Source: Cymbomonas tetramitiformis (Eukaryota > Chlorophyta > Pyramimonadophyceae > Pyramimonadales > Pyramimonadaceae). Taken from it: a stretch of 42,600 nucleotides of DNA. The stretch is taken from the NCBI GenBank assembly GCA_001247695.2, contig LGRX02012684.1, positions 1 to 42,600 on the forward strand, in the 5' to 3' direction. Position 1 is the first letter of the stretch, and the number at the start of each line of letters is the position of its first letter. The notes beneath the pieces are model-generated. The model did not search any database. It saw nothing but the letters and a program-made list of their open reading frames with translations, and was not told where the DNA came from. Shown here piece by piece: positions 28,020 to 38,384 of this stretch. A program made the translations under genes and the position numbers.

Positions 28020-30590
28020 TCAATCTTCAGAGTTGGAGTTCTGCAACTTCATGATACCCAGGCTCTCCCTGTGTGTAAGAAATGCTGGTAGGGGAAGAGG
28101 TTTGGTGAAGATGTCAGCTGTGTTGTTTGCTGAGGCGACATACATGGCTTCCACCATCTTGGACTTCACCAGTTCTCGGATGCACATGTTCCTCACCTCA
28201 ATGTGCTTGGATCTGTTGTTGTTGACATAGTCGGAGGCCAAATGAATGCCCCCCTGGTTGTCACAGTACATCTGCACCGGGGTGCAGATGTCCACCAGGT
28301 CGGTCAGCATGTTGATGATGTACTTGACCTCCCTAGCCCCTTCAGACATGGCGATGATCTCAGCCTCAGTAGTTGACAGCGACACACATCTTTGCATGAT
28401 GGAGGAGAAGATCAGTAAGCTGCCACATAGGTAGACTGCAATGCCAGACGTGGATCTCCTCGTGGTTTTGCACCGAGCATAATCAGCGTCAGTGTATATG
28501 CATAGCGGTAGTGCTCCACTGGCCAGACCCAGCCCCCTTGGCACAGAGGAGGTTGTCCGCAACACCAACTCGTGGCCCACAGTGCCCTTAAGGTATCTGA
28601 CAACCTGCTTCAGAGCCACAAAGTGCTCTGGGCCATAAGACACACAAAAACGAGAGAGAGCCGACACAGCAGCCATGATGTCAGGGCGCGTGCACCTTGC
28701 GACCCACTGTAGCTGCCCAAGTAGTCCCCTGAATGGAATGGTGGTATCCTTACCATCAGATGGGGCAAGAGAGCACCCGGGAGACATAGGCAGGCTCGCC
28801 GGCTTAGCATCTTGAAGTCCATAGGTCTCAATCATCTGAGAAATATATCCAGACTGAGACAAATATGCCACCCCAGGGCCCCAGCGCACACCGATGCCCA
28901 TTACAAGATCCAGCACACCCAAGTCCTTGCAGGCATACTGGGAGTTGAAGGCCGCCATAAAGCTATCATACCATGAACGGCTGTTGGTGGCAACAAGGTA
29001 GTCATCCACATATGCCAATATGATGACTGTGATGCCAGAGTCTCGGATGTAGTAGAGGCAAGGCTCAACATCACTGCGCCTCATCCTCTCATCATAGCCC
29101 ATAATGAAGGCATCACTGGTCTCAAACCACTCCTTGCCCGCTTGCTTCAGGCCATACACCGCCTTGAGCAGCTTGGCACATGTCTTGCCCTGATATTCCA
29201 GCCCCCTAGGGAGCTTGACATACAGGTCCTCCTCCAGGGTCGAGTTCAGGAAGGCTGTCTCCACATCCATGTGATACACCTCGAGGGCAAGGTTGAGCGC
29301 CAGAATAATAACCAGCCTCACTGAAGATAAATGTGTGCACGGGGCAAAGGTGTCAAAATGATCGACACCATACTCTTGCTTGTTGCCCTTCACACACACC
29401 CTCGCCTTGCGCTTCTGCAACTGCCAGTGCTTGTCCAGCTTGACCTTCAATACCAAGGACATGTCCAATAGACGTACACCAGGAGGAACATCCTCCATAT
29501 CCATCATCAGCAGAGCCTTCTTGACTGCAACCAGGGCCTCAAGCTCGGTCTGAACGGCATCCATCCACTCATCAGCATCAGGCGCCTCCATAGCTTGCTT
29601 AACCCCCTTTGGCTCAGTCACACCATCCGGGAGCACATCCACTGAGCCCCCAACACATGCCTTCCCCACAGCTGCCAAGCACGTGTGCTCAAGAGGGAAC
29701 TGCACCTTACCCACCGGCAGGTCAATGTGTGTAAAGTTGGTGAGCAACATAACACAGTATGGAAATGAACTGGCTCCCACAGCTCGTGTGCATATGATAC
29801 CAGCTTCCATCTCCTTACTCCCGGCGTCCACCGTGACCTCAGTGAATAGAGGGTAGTTGACATTCAGGTCACCACTGTATGCAGCCAAGCGCACAGCAGC
29901 AAGGTGTTCAGGATGGCCATCCAGATAGGCTCGGAGACTCAACCAGCATGTCCCATCCGTTGCTTGCACCTTCAGTACCGCCAGAATCTCGTCACTGTCG
30001 TCAGGTAGATAGACCCCGACATCAAGAACACCGTCCTCCAGTCCACTCGGGAGGATATCATGATAAGTACCATCCAACGCCGTCACCATGAAGTTGGTAC
30101 TCAGCGGGGCCACTGCAGAGGGATCCCAGGTGGTGACCACCTTGCCCAGCTTGTCCACAATCTCATGGAACTTGACCATGCCAGACTTGACTAACTTCCC
30201 CGACTCAGGATCATACAACAAGTAGGCTGATGAGACCTCAAAGTGACCAACATACCTCAGCTGCCGCGCTCGGTCACTGAGCTTGTGCTCCCTGCTGTCC
30301 AGGTCCACAAAAGCATATGCCAGACATCCAAACACTCGAAGATGTGAAAGGTCCCGGTGCTGTCCATACAACTTGTAGTAAGGGGACTTCTTGTGCAAGG
30401 GCTTCCGGAATGTTCTGTTCAGAATGTACACAGAGTGACGAATAGCAAGTGGCCACATGTCCACACCAAAGCTAGATGTCAAGAGCAGCGCCCGAGCCAT
30501 CGCCTGCACTGTCCTATGAGACCTCTCCACACGAGCTTGGTTCTCATGGAGGTATGGTGATCCATGGCGTTGCTCCCATACGGCTCCTGT
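28020..30590 (-). CDS. Copia integrase C-terminus, reverse transcriptase and RNase H
   Basis: The frame (30530-28020, open slightly upstream) begins at the integrase end (SPYLHENQARVERSHRTVQ), passes through the GKSPYYKLYG-type region (HKKSPYYKLYGQHRDLSHLRVFGCLAYA), and enters copia RT: FDTFAPCTHLSSVRLVI, DVETAFLNSTLEEDLYV, VYGLKQAGKEWFET, then YVDDY (28998-29012). RNase H shows IYTDADYARC, STTEAEIIAM, YCDNQGGIHLA and NRSKHIEVR. All core RT and RNase H residues I can check are present. It ends in TGA at 28020. Between integrase and RT a long spacer has no recognised domain. It needs a frameshift to connect with the upstream pol frame. Confidence 0.88.
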   Translation of the reverse strand, partial: TGAVWEQRHGSPYLHENQARVERSHRTVQAMARALLLTSSFGVDMWPLAIRHSVYILNRTFRKPLHKKSPYYKLYGQHRDLSHLRVFGCLAYAFVDLDSREHKLSDRARQLRYVGHFEVSSAYLLYDPESGKLVKSGMVKFHEIVDKLGKVVTTWDPSAVAPLSTNFMVTALDGTYHDILPSGLEDGVLDVGVYLPDDSDEILAVLKVQATDGTCWLSLRAYLDGHPEHLAAVRLAAYSGDLNVNYPLFTEVTVDAGSKEMEAGIICTRAVGASSFPYCVMLLTNFTHIDLPVGKVQFPLEHTCLAAVGKACVGGSVDVLPDGVTEPKGVKQAMEAPDADEWMDAVQTELEALVAVKKALLMMDMEDVPPGVRLLDMSLVLKVKLDKHWQLQKRKARVCVKGNKQEYGVDHFDTFAPCTHLSSVRLVIILALNLALEVYHMDVETAFLNSTLEEDLYVKLPRGLEYQGKTCAKLLKAVYGLKQAGKEWFETSDAFIMGYDERMRRSDVEPCLYYIRDSGITVIILAYVDDYLVATNSRSWYDSFMAAFNSQYACKDLGVLDLVMGIGVRWGPGVAYLSQSGYISQMIETYGLQDAKPASLPMSPGCSLAPSDGKDTTIPFRGLLGQLQWVARCTRPDIMAAVSALSRFCVSYGPEHFVALKQVVRYLKGTVGHELVLRTTSSVPRGLGLASGALPLCIYTDADYARCKTTRRSTSGIAVYLCGSLLIFSSIMQRCVSLSTTEAEIIAMSEGAREVKYIINMLTDLVDICTPVQMYCDNQGGIHLASDYVNNNRSKHIEVRNMCIRELVKSKMVEAMYVASANNTADIFTKPLPLPAFLTHRESLGIMKLQNSNSED

Positions 30591-32652
30591 GCTGCCTCAC
30601 CTCCGCAAGGAACTTCTCAAGGGCTGCCAGGTAGTCCGACTTCCTCCTCATGAAGTACACGCATATCCAAGCTGTACAGTCATCCACGAAGAGGACACAC
30701 CACCGGTAACCACCAGCACTGTGCCTGAATGGGCCACACGTGTCAGACCATACCAGCAAGCCAATCTCTGCAGAACTCTCCCTGCCAGTAGGCTTCATAG
30801 ACGGCCTGATCGCCTTGGTGAGCCTGCAGGAAATACACCTCTCAGGGCAGCGCCACACCAAACTCTTGGTATACTGCGCTATGGTGATACCCATAGGGAT
30901 CTCCTCGTCCAGCATCTCCTGCATGGTCACGTCACCAATATGGCCAAGCCGAATATGTGCCAGCATCTTGGCATCAAGCTTCATCATTGTATGCCCATCC
31001 TTGTAGATCACCACCACAGGCCACTTGGTCTCCCTGACCCATACCCGGCTCTCCCCACACATCTCCAGGTTCTCCACATTGTAGCATGAGTCCAATGGAG
31101 GCGAGAATATCTTCTCTTCAGCAGGGTACTCATGGACAATGGCAAACTGAGATACGAACTGCCACCAACTGGCTGTCTCCCATCTGGGTAGCACCAAAAG
31201 GAACTTGGTGGATTGAGGCGCCCGAGCAAAGTCACTCAGAGCCTTCTGCAGACATCTTAGGATGATGTCATGCTCATAAGGTGGGTTGCCATAGCAGGCT
31301 TTACCCGCCCAGTCCCTGCAGAAGCAAGGGTTCTCAGTCGTGCAATAATCGTCCAGGACGTGGTTGTCAATGGAGGCAAACAACTCCAGAGTAAAGGGCC
31401 CATGCTCCTCAATGTGCTTCCCGGCTTCCTCAAACTTCCAGTCTGTCTTGTCCCGATCAGAGTCATCATGGTATGCTGCACAGGCCATGTAGGTATCCAA
31501 AGTGACAGTCTGATCTTCATATATGATATACTGGTTGCCAACTCTAGAAAATGAGAAAGTCACCCCCCCACTGGATATCTGCCTGGCCCCAAAATCAACA
31601 CTGAACCCAGCATCCTCAAGCGCCACCACAGATACTAGGTTGAATGGCTGCCCAGGAATGCAGTGAGCACCAGTGAACTGCAACCCAATAGCGCGCCCAG
31701 TGGACACATCCAGTTTGGCAAATGTGACCGTCCCACTGCCCTCCGAGGACACAGTACCAGCCTGCACCACACTGAAAGTGGAACTACAAGCAGGATCAAA
31801 GTCACCGCCAAAGTCACTCACCAGATTGAATATGTGCTTGGTGGCGCCACTGTCTATCACTGCCACCTTCCCACAGAATGCAGTCAATAGCAGGGTCCTG
31901 GTGAAGATGTCAGCTGTGTTGTCTGTCGATGCAACATACAGGGCAAGAGAGCTGCCTACAGGGTGGCCCCCATGCAGCTCACATGCATCCTCATCGCCGG
32001 AGTCACTCCCATCTTCAAGATCAGGTACACCACAATACCAATAAGAAGAGCAGTAATCTCCAATCCCAGAATGCACGCCCAAAGCCACAGAACAAAGGCG
32101 GTTCTTGCGAGGCGGACAGAATAGTCCAGATGCCCAATCATCGGAGGGGATGCCACCCACTCCTTCAAAGGGCTGCCAAAAGTACACATCTTCTTCCTCG
32201 TCCGAGACAGAGGCATCTACCAGATCTGGCAGAGTACCTGAATCATAACCACCATCATCTGAGTCAGAGTCCGAAGCCGAATCCAGGTCGGGGATGGAGC
32301 AATCAGAGTCGTCACAAACGTGGCCACCATCATCACCTGATCCAGAGATATAGATAAGATCAGGCATATAGCTGTGTCTAGGCGTGTGATAAGACCAGGC
32401 ATCCCGGTCTGCAACAACCTGTCCATTACCAGGGGAATCCAGTGTAGCCGTAAACCCAGAATCACCTCGGTCTGAAGAGACATCACCATGATGAGAAGAA
32501 TCCCCAGAGTCATCGCCACTCTGGTCTGAATGATCACCACGATCAGACGAGGAGCAAGAGTCCCACTCATCCTCAAAATTATATCCCAGTAGCGCCCAGA
32601 AGCTCTCGACCACCTGCACAGTGTCTCGAGTAACCATACTGAGTAAAGTCAC
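30544..32652 (-). CDS. Copia protease, Dam-like domain and truncated integrase (pol N-terminal part)
   Basis: The open frame has no clear ATG at its head. Order: an acidic Asp/Ser-rich region; a copied piece of the RNase H tail (YVASTDNTADIFTRTLLLTAF); protease VAVIDSGATKHIF (DSGA at 31842-31853); then an insert of about 130 residues (FTLELFASIDNH...DWAGKACYGNPPYEHD...KFLLVLPRWETASWW) with the layout of phage Dam N6-adenine methyltransferases, NPPY at 31276-31287. Next is the GAG-pre-integrase zinc motif (HIRLGHIG...CPERCISC) and the start of the integrase core (SDTCGPF, VLFVDDCTAW). The frame ends at TGA 30544; the segment holding the second catalytic Asp is missing between AEVRQH and SPYLHENQ. 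Protease should be able to work; integrase not. Confidence 0.8.
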   Translation of the reverse strand: MTLLSMVTRDTVQVVESFWALLGYNFEDEWDSCSSSDRGDHSDQSGDDSGDSSHHGDVSSDRGDSGFTATLDSPGNGQVVADRDAWSYHTPRHSYMPDLIYISGSGDDGGHVCDDSDCSIPDLDSASDSDSDDGGYDSGTLPDLVDASVSDEEEDVYFWQPFEGVGGIPSDDWASGLFCPPRKNRLCSVALGVHSGIGDYCSSYWYCGVPDLEDGSDSGDEDACELHGGHPVGSSLALYVASTDNTADIFTRTLLLTAFCGKVAVIDSGATKHIFNLVSDFGGDFDPACSSTFSVVQAGTVSSEGSGTVTFAKLDVSTGRAIGLQFTGAHCIPGQPFNLVSVVALEDAGFSVDFGARQISSGGVTFSFSRVGNQYIIYEDQTVTLDTYMACAAYHDDSDRDKTDWKFEEAGKHIEEHGPFTLELFASIDNHVLDDYCTTENPCFCRDWAGKACYGNPPYEHDIILRCLQKALSDFARAPQSTKFLLVLPRWETASWWQFVSQFAIVHEYPAEEKIFSPPLDSCYNVENLEMCGESRVWVRETKWPVVVIYKDGHTMMKLDAKMLAHIRLGHIGDVTMQEMLDEEIPMGITIAQYTKSLVWRCPERCISCRLTKAIRPSMKPTGRESSAEIGLLVWSDTCGPFRHSAGGYRWCVLFVDDCTAWICVYFMRRKSDYLAALEKFLAEVRQHRSRMGATPWITIPP

Positions 32653-33252
32653 CCATGACTGCAGCCTCTCAAAGGATCCTCACACCATACTCGGTTCCTT
32701 CTCGAGCAGGCGCCGCAGCAGACTATACTGCTCGGCCACACCATGCTTAGCACACACCATCTTCTTGTGGCTCACCACTCTGCCATCAACATGAAAGTGA
32801 GGCTGCTCCAGCACAATCACTGCCCTGTCCAACACTTCCACAGAGCCACCCATGAACATACTATGCACATATTGGACATCTGATGTGTATCATGGCTGCC
32901 TGGGGGATATCTGATATCCAGGCCCAAGATGCTGCTCCCTTCCTGCTTCCCACAGGGCTTGGGTAGGCTCAAGCTTCCTCCCAGGGAGGGCCGTGCATAG
33001 AGTATCAATGTAGACAAACGAGTCATACACCGGAGCCACGGGGAAATACTTGTGCCTGTTCAATAAGAACCGATGCTTGTTGGGCTGATAGGGGTGTGAC
33101 TTCTTACCAGGTCTCCTCTCTGCAGAGCGCCTGCTTATAGGAGCATCAGACCTCCACCGACAGACCCCACTCATAAGCTGGTTCCCACCCCCCACAGGGG
33201 TAGGACCCTCAGAAGATGAAAGTCCGTCCAGACCTGCATAGTAATTGCTCAT
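32653..33252 (-). other. Copia inter-ORF region between gag and pol, degenerate frames
   Basis: A 120-codon frame starts at 33252 by an ATGA overlap with the gag stop (gag ends 33249) and stops at 32890. Another short frame covers 32868-32680. Neither shows a known domain. The ATGA overlap could allow reinitiation or frameshifting into pol; alternatively these are remnants of the gag C-terminus and its knuckle. Confidence 0.4.
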
Positions 33253-34709
33253 GGAGATACCAGACTGAGATGCAGTACAGCCGCCCTCAGTACAACAGTA
33301 AATTGAGGTAGGTCGTCAGAGAAGCTGGTAACCATGCTGTCCTCTACCAGCTCACAGATTGCAAACAGAGCCTCGCCAGTATCATCCACACCAGGGTGCT
33401 GCTCAGCTTCAGCAACAGCAGCCGCACGATTGGGTAGCTTCCCATACTTCTGGTAGTCCTGGACCCTCTTCATTATCGCTGCCCCTTTCTTGGGATTCTT
33501 CTTGAGGTAAGCCTCCCTCTTATCCTCGTGAGTAACATAGCAGTCACTGGACGAGTGTCCAGGCATATGCCATACCGGACATGGAACTCGCTTGAGTAAC
33601 GCAGCACGCTTTTGCTCTTCCTGCTTACGACGGTCCTCCACGATTCCAGCACCCGTCTCCATCGCTGCTGCAGAAGTCGCGATGACATTGTCGTAGTGGG
33701 CACATACCGCGTCGTTCAGCTTCTTGAACGACGGCAGCTCGTCCCCAGAGAACATAGTGCGAATATACACATACGCCGGGTTCAAGGAATTCAGCACCAT
33801 GGCCACAAAGACTGCCTCCAGACTGGCGACATGAAACATTTCACCACCCGGCAGGAATTTGCTCGTGCACGCATACTCCTCCACCCTGTCAAGAACCCCC
33901 CTCGCACTTAGAAAGCCTTGTAGCGGGGGCGCGAGCGTCATGAACCTCTTCGTGTCGTCAAGCAAAGCCTTGACCTGCCGCACAAAGTACGCGGAGCCCG
34001 TGCTTCGACGCATTTTAATTAGCTGTCGCCAGGCTGAGACACCGTCTGCTTCAGTACTGTACGATCGAACAACTGCGTTCGCTGTCCTGGTGGTAACACG
34101 CGATAGAAAGTCATGAAATAGCTGGTTGGCTGCCACCGAGAACTTCTCGTCCTTCTTGATGTCCTCTAACTCGCGCGTGTCCGTCAATAACAGCGACAAC
34201 GCCGGGTGACGCAGAGACTGTACAATTTTACCTCGGAATTCCATCCACTTGCTGTCATTTTCGGCCTCCTGACCAGAATAGAGCTGGTCAGTCGGGAACC
34301 CCTTCAACATATCCGTTAGAAAAGGTAAAGGTACGTCCACAGTACCACTCGCAACTCGAGATTTACCACTGGAACCAGATATGCTGGATTCCGCGGCCTC
34401 AGGACACGCAATAGCATTTCCTGTCCCCGCATTTTGATTCGCAACAGCCAACGGCGGCACTGCGTGTGCCAGGGCTTGAACCATTTAAAAAAGCTCATTC
34501 ATACGCGCGTCTTGCTGCGTAAATAGCTGTTGCTGCCTCTCATCAATACGCGCCTCTTGCTGCGCGAAAAGATTAGCCAGCGCATCAGAGTCCCCCCCTG
34601 CTGAGATTCCATCAGGCTTCTCCTCCTCCGAAGGTTCACCAAAAGCAGATTCCTCACTCAGACCTGGGGGCCTCTCTGGAGCATCGGCCTTGTCTTGTCT
34701 CCTACTCAT
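33249..34709 (-). CDS. Copia gag, with an in-frame TAA followed at once by ATG
   Basis: A 74-codon frame (34709-34485; acidic, then Gln-rich LFAQQEARIDERQQQL) ends in TAA, and the next codon is ATG (34484) opening a 411-codon frame in the same phase. Gag features: a helical capsid (FHDFLSRVTTRTANAVVRSY, WRQLIKMRRSTGSAYFVRQVKALL, VAMVLNSLNP) and one zinc-like CPVWHMPGHSSSDCYV (Cys-x3-His... Cys) near residue 300. Either the full gag began at 34709 and picked up a stop, or the first part is a separate leader ORF using stop-start coupling. It ends in TGA overlapping the next ATG. Confidence 0.78.
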
Positions 34710-34773
34710 TTCGAATACTACGCGCAGTGAAATTTTGCGTGATACAAACGTCGGTTAACACTTACAATGTAAG

Positions 34774-34786
34774 TGGGCCCATAACC
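34774..34786 (-). promoter_or_regulatory. Copia primer-binding site for half-tRNA initiator Met
   Basis: Directly after the 5' LTR the minus strand reads GGTTATGGGCCCA. It is complementary to the anticodon stem-loop of eukaryotic initiator tRNA-Met (TGGGCCCATAACC), the internal site used by Drosophila copia through a 5' half-tRNA, and not to the tRNA 3' CCA end used by most plant copia elements. Confidence 0.8.
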
Positions 34787-35210
34787 TGTTGGAATTCGAG
34801 AGTCTGTTTTCACAAAAGCGAGCGTAAACTTTCATTCTCAAAAGATATACCAGTTCGCAGCTTGAAACGCCGCGAACTTCAGCGCCCAGTCATTATTGAT
34901 TGGGCAGTCTAAGTGAAAGTTCACTAAACAGATTCCTACGTGCCAATGTCGTGTTCATACCGACCGCAGTGACACGCCCGAGTACCGGCCCACGATCAGA
35001 ATGTGGGCCGATGAACTTATTACGCACTTGCCGATGGTCATGAATGATCTAACGGCCACGATTAGTTCAACAGATCTACAGATCTAGATCTAAGGGTTTC
35101 TTAGGGTTCCTTCAAGGTTCCTTTAGGGTTTGAGCATCCTGACTGCTACACAAGGCCTAGACAGTCATGCTTTACACCAAACTAATCACCAGGCACTGCA
35201 GATTCCAATA
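34787..35210 (-). repeat. 5' LTR of the copia element
   Basis: 424 bp, pairs with 27404-27827; about eight differences by eye (roughly 2%). CCTGG follows at 35211-35215. Confidence 0.93.
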
Positions 35211-37386
35211 CCTGGTCCTCCGGCCAAAATACCTCTATTTTTGCAACCGGGTCTCACCTCTTCTTCCGGCTTGTTGATCTCATCGTCGATCTGTCCGGTC
35301 CCCACACCCCCCGCTCTCCAGTGAGCACTCACTGGGAGCTGGGGATGTGAAACAAGACTGTGTCCCAGCTTGAGGCTCCGAGCAGCTCGGACGCTCCCAG
35401 CCTGCTGGGAGTGAAGAGGTCCCTGCGTCGGGGCACGATCACCACCACCGCAGCCAGCGCCTCCAACTCTCGGAACCACGATTGCCCCGGCCAGTACGGT
35501 GCCACCACCGTCGCCGCTGCTCCTTCTTCTCGCAACTTGTGAGCCACCTCGTCCAGCAGGCTCCACAGAGGGTTCACCCAGTTGTGCTCCCCCCGCTAGT
35601 CGTACGCCAGCAAATCCACCCCCTCGCAGCCCGGGTCGTGCCAGGCACTGTAGTACCTCGGTAGCTGCGCCGAGATCTCGGAGGCGAAGCCATCCACGGA
35701 GTGCTCGCCCCACTGCTCCTCGGCGTACTTGAACCACCTCTTGTCGATCCTCCAGTCGTCGAGGTCCTTGTCTCGCGACAGCCAATCCGCCCCCTCATTG
35801 GCTTCGCTGCGGATGTACCTCGCCTGCAACTCGATGTCGTGTAAGTCGAGGAGCAACCAGAGCTTCCGCATACGTCGCATCAGCTCCGGGTTTCGTGACG
35901 TGAAGTGCGAGAGCATCGCCACCACCGCCTGGTTGTCGCAGTACAACCGGACTACCTTCCCCTCTTGCTTGGAGAGGAACGATCTGACCGTCTTGTAGAC
36001 CGCCTCGAGCTCGAGATGGGTGATGTGCAGCTTCTGAAGCTCGTCGCTCCAGAACCCGCGTGCCTCCTTCTTCAGGTTCAGCAACCCTCCCCAAGCAAAA
36101 AGGGAGGAGTCGGTGTGCAGCTTCGCCCTCGTCGGACTCCGCCAGATCTTGCGCCCATTCCACCGACTCGTCGCCGGTAGCTTGGCCCACCATTGTAGGT
36201 CTCCCCAGGCTTGCCTCGTCAGCTTCACCTTGGATCCCCAACTGCTCTTCTTGCCTAGCACGAAGTAAAGCTCTCGAAGGTACAACCTCGCCGTCGGGAC
36301 AGCCAGGTACACCGACTGGCAGAGTCCATTGAACCCCGCCAGCTCCCGAGCTTGCACCCAGCGTCGTTCTCGAGTGGCTCGGCAGAGGATCACCGTGGCC
36401 TTGGAGTGGATCTTATCGAGTCTTCTTTCCGTCACCCGGAATAAACCCTCCTCGAAGTCCACCTCGAGCCCCAAGTGCTCCACCAGCTGTGTAGGCTCCC
36501 AGTGACCCTTCTTCTCGTTCCGGAATAACCCGAGCCGAGGTAGAAGCTTGCTCACCCGATCCCTCTGCACGAAAGCATCGTCCTGCGTCTTGGTGATCAC
36601 CATGAAGTCGTCCATGTAGGGCAACACCCTCGCGCCTGCTCGATCCGAGCCTCGTCGAAGTCCTCCTTCTCGTCGCCTCACCGCCCAGCGTTGGCGTACT
36701 TCTTGTTCATCTCTCAGCTTCTTGACTTCGTGCTAATCCTTCCCCGCTTGCGGAGAGCGAATCAGCTCCACGAGCGTCTTCATCAACTTGACAAATATTC
36801 GTGGTGAGTCCGACCACCCGATGGGGAGTGCACCGCACTGGTACAACACCCCCTGGATGTCGAACTGCATGAACTCCTGAAAGTCCAGGTCGATCCCCAC
36901 TGCGTGGTACCCGTCCTTGAGATTGAAGGTGAAGCACCAGTCGCCCTGACTCGCCAGCCTTCGCAGCTTCTTCAGGGTATCCATCTTGCACCTGGACTTC
37001 ACACAGAACTCGTTCAGCCACCTGAAGTCCATCACCAGTCTCCAGGAGTTCGTGCCTGGCTTGGGCACCAGAAACACCCGCGAAACGTGACGTCTTCGGC
37101 ATGCCCGTACCCATGCTCCAGACCGTAGAGCGCGGTCCGTCTTGATGGCCAACCAAGCCTGCTGCTCCGGCGTCAGATCTTGCAGCGAGGTCCCGTGATC
37201 GAGCTTGGGTGGAGGGCCTTTCACCCACCGCATCTTCGCTCCGCGAGCGATCCATCGCAGTTCTTCGCTGTTCGCGCCCCCAGCGCGCCATGCTCCTTTA
37301 CGACAGCGTACATACTCCTGTATCGTACGCTGTTTCACCTGAACCCCCGGAGCGAGAGGGGTTAGGTCAGGTGCCCCAAGGCACAT
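35211..37386 (-). pseudogene. RT/RNase H polyprotein of element 2 and start of its recombinase gene
   Basis: One frame from 37386 to 35329 with two in-frame TAG codons (36733-36735 and 35596-35598). Motifs: FLVPKPGTNSWRLVMDFRWLN, FNLKDGYHAVGID, ALPIGWSDSP, YMDDF (36607-36621), RNase H (HTDSSLFAWGG, YCDNQAVVAML), and the C-terminal Dam-like tail where NPPW has become NPLW. It ends in TGA at 35329. Beyond it, to 35211, lies the 5' end of the Tudor-like/recombinase gene, cut by the copia insertion. Compared with element 1 it lacks the 16-bp duplication, so it preserves the original RT frame at that point. Confidence 0.82.
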
Positions 37387-38384
37387 TTAATTCCCCTTCC
37401 CAGGGGCTGCGCGGCCTTGCCGCCCTTACCCGGGGAATTCGAAGGAGGAGCTCGATCTCCTCCACGACCACCTCCAACTCGGTGGTCGCTGCGTTGTGCT
37501 CGGCTTGCAGCACCCGCCGCCTGCTTCGCTGTCACCGTCATCACCGACTTGGCCTTGGAGATGTCGGATTCGGCTAGCCACTTCGTCAGGACGGTGTCCG
37601 CCACCATGCCCTCCGTGCCAGCGTAAATCTTCTGCTATATGAACACCAGCTTCGCCCGCACAGCATCAGCTCCACCGTGAGCCTCGTTGTCGCCCTCAAG
37701 CATCGAACGATACCCAATCATGGTGTACCGGTTACACAACAGCCCGTAGACACCCTTCTCCGTGTCGTGTCCAGGCAGCATCCGATCCCAGAGGTCCTCC
37801 TGGAACGGGGTGTACTTGGCTTCTGGCAGGTTCTGCAAAAGGTCCATCGTGGCCTCCTCGTAAACGATCGCGTCGTGGAAATACGTGAGTGCTGGTCCCA
37901 ACACCATCTGCTCGTACTTCATGGAGGAGTTGGACTTTTTGCTCAACGCAGCGTGCGTCTTGTCCCCGTACAGGTCGAACAACTTGGGCATAAAGTCCGT
38001 CAGCGTGTCCGGACGCGTCGGAAAGGGATTCACTTCAGCGTAAGGACAGTAAGGAAGTCGTTTGAGCTTCTCCAACTCTGCATCGCCAGTCGACGTCATT
38101 GCTGCCGTGGCTTCTTCCTTCTCAGACTAAGCCTTTGCAGCGTCGGCCCGCAGAGCACTGATTTGCTCTGCCAGCAGCTGAGTGTGCAGATCGTGTTGCA
38201 TTCTCGCCGCTGTTTGGGTCTTCATGGCCTCATCGTGGGCCTCTTGCTGGTGCCTCATCTGTTGAAGCAGCAGCTGCACCACCAGCGACGTCGCCGGAGG
38301 ATTTACAGCAGCACCCGGGGAACCCCCACCATTTGGTGGAGGCTCAGGATCCCCTGGTTGCTGGCTGTCTGTGCTACCAGTCAT
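37362..38384 (-). pseudogene. Gag of element 2 with two in-frame TAG codons
   Basis: ATG at 38384 (MTGSTDSQQPGDPEPPPNGG) opens a frame of 341 codons ending in TAA at 37362. It is interrupted by TAG at 38127-38129 and at 37635-37637. The second sits where element 1 has Glu (AFIEEKVYAG). The core aligns closely with gag of element 1 (GDAELEKLKRLPYCPYAEVN; NSSMKYEQMVLGPALTYFHDAI). The C-terminus is Arg/Gly-rich. It overlaps the start of the pol frame by about 25 bases. Confidence 0.8.

Larger units (their letters stand above)
27404..35210 (-). mobile_element. Complete Ty1/copia LTR retrotransposon inside PAT-like element 2
   Basis: LTRs 27404-27827 and 34787-35210 (424 bp each; about eight differences by eye) are flanked by CCTGG (27399-27403, 35211-35215). 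The element is transcribed on the minus strand: the 5' LTR is the right one. The primer-binding site GGTTATGGGCCCA abuts it (34786-34774), and AGAAGGGG ahead of the left LTR is the polypurine tract. Gene order is gag, protease, integrase, RT, RNase H, as in copia. Integrase carries an internal deletion with a frameshift, so this copy is non-autonomous. LTR ends in sense orientation are TA...CA. Confidence 0.95.

Noticed and set aside
28246..34116. Plus-strand ORFs over the copia element
   Set aside because: They are antisense shadows of clearly coding gag and pol frames.
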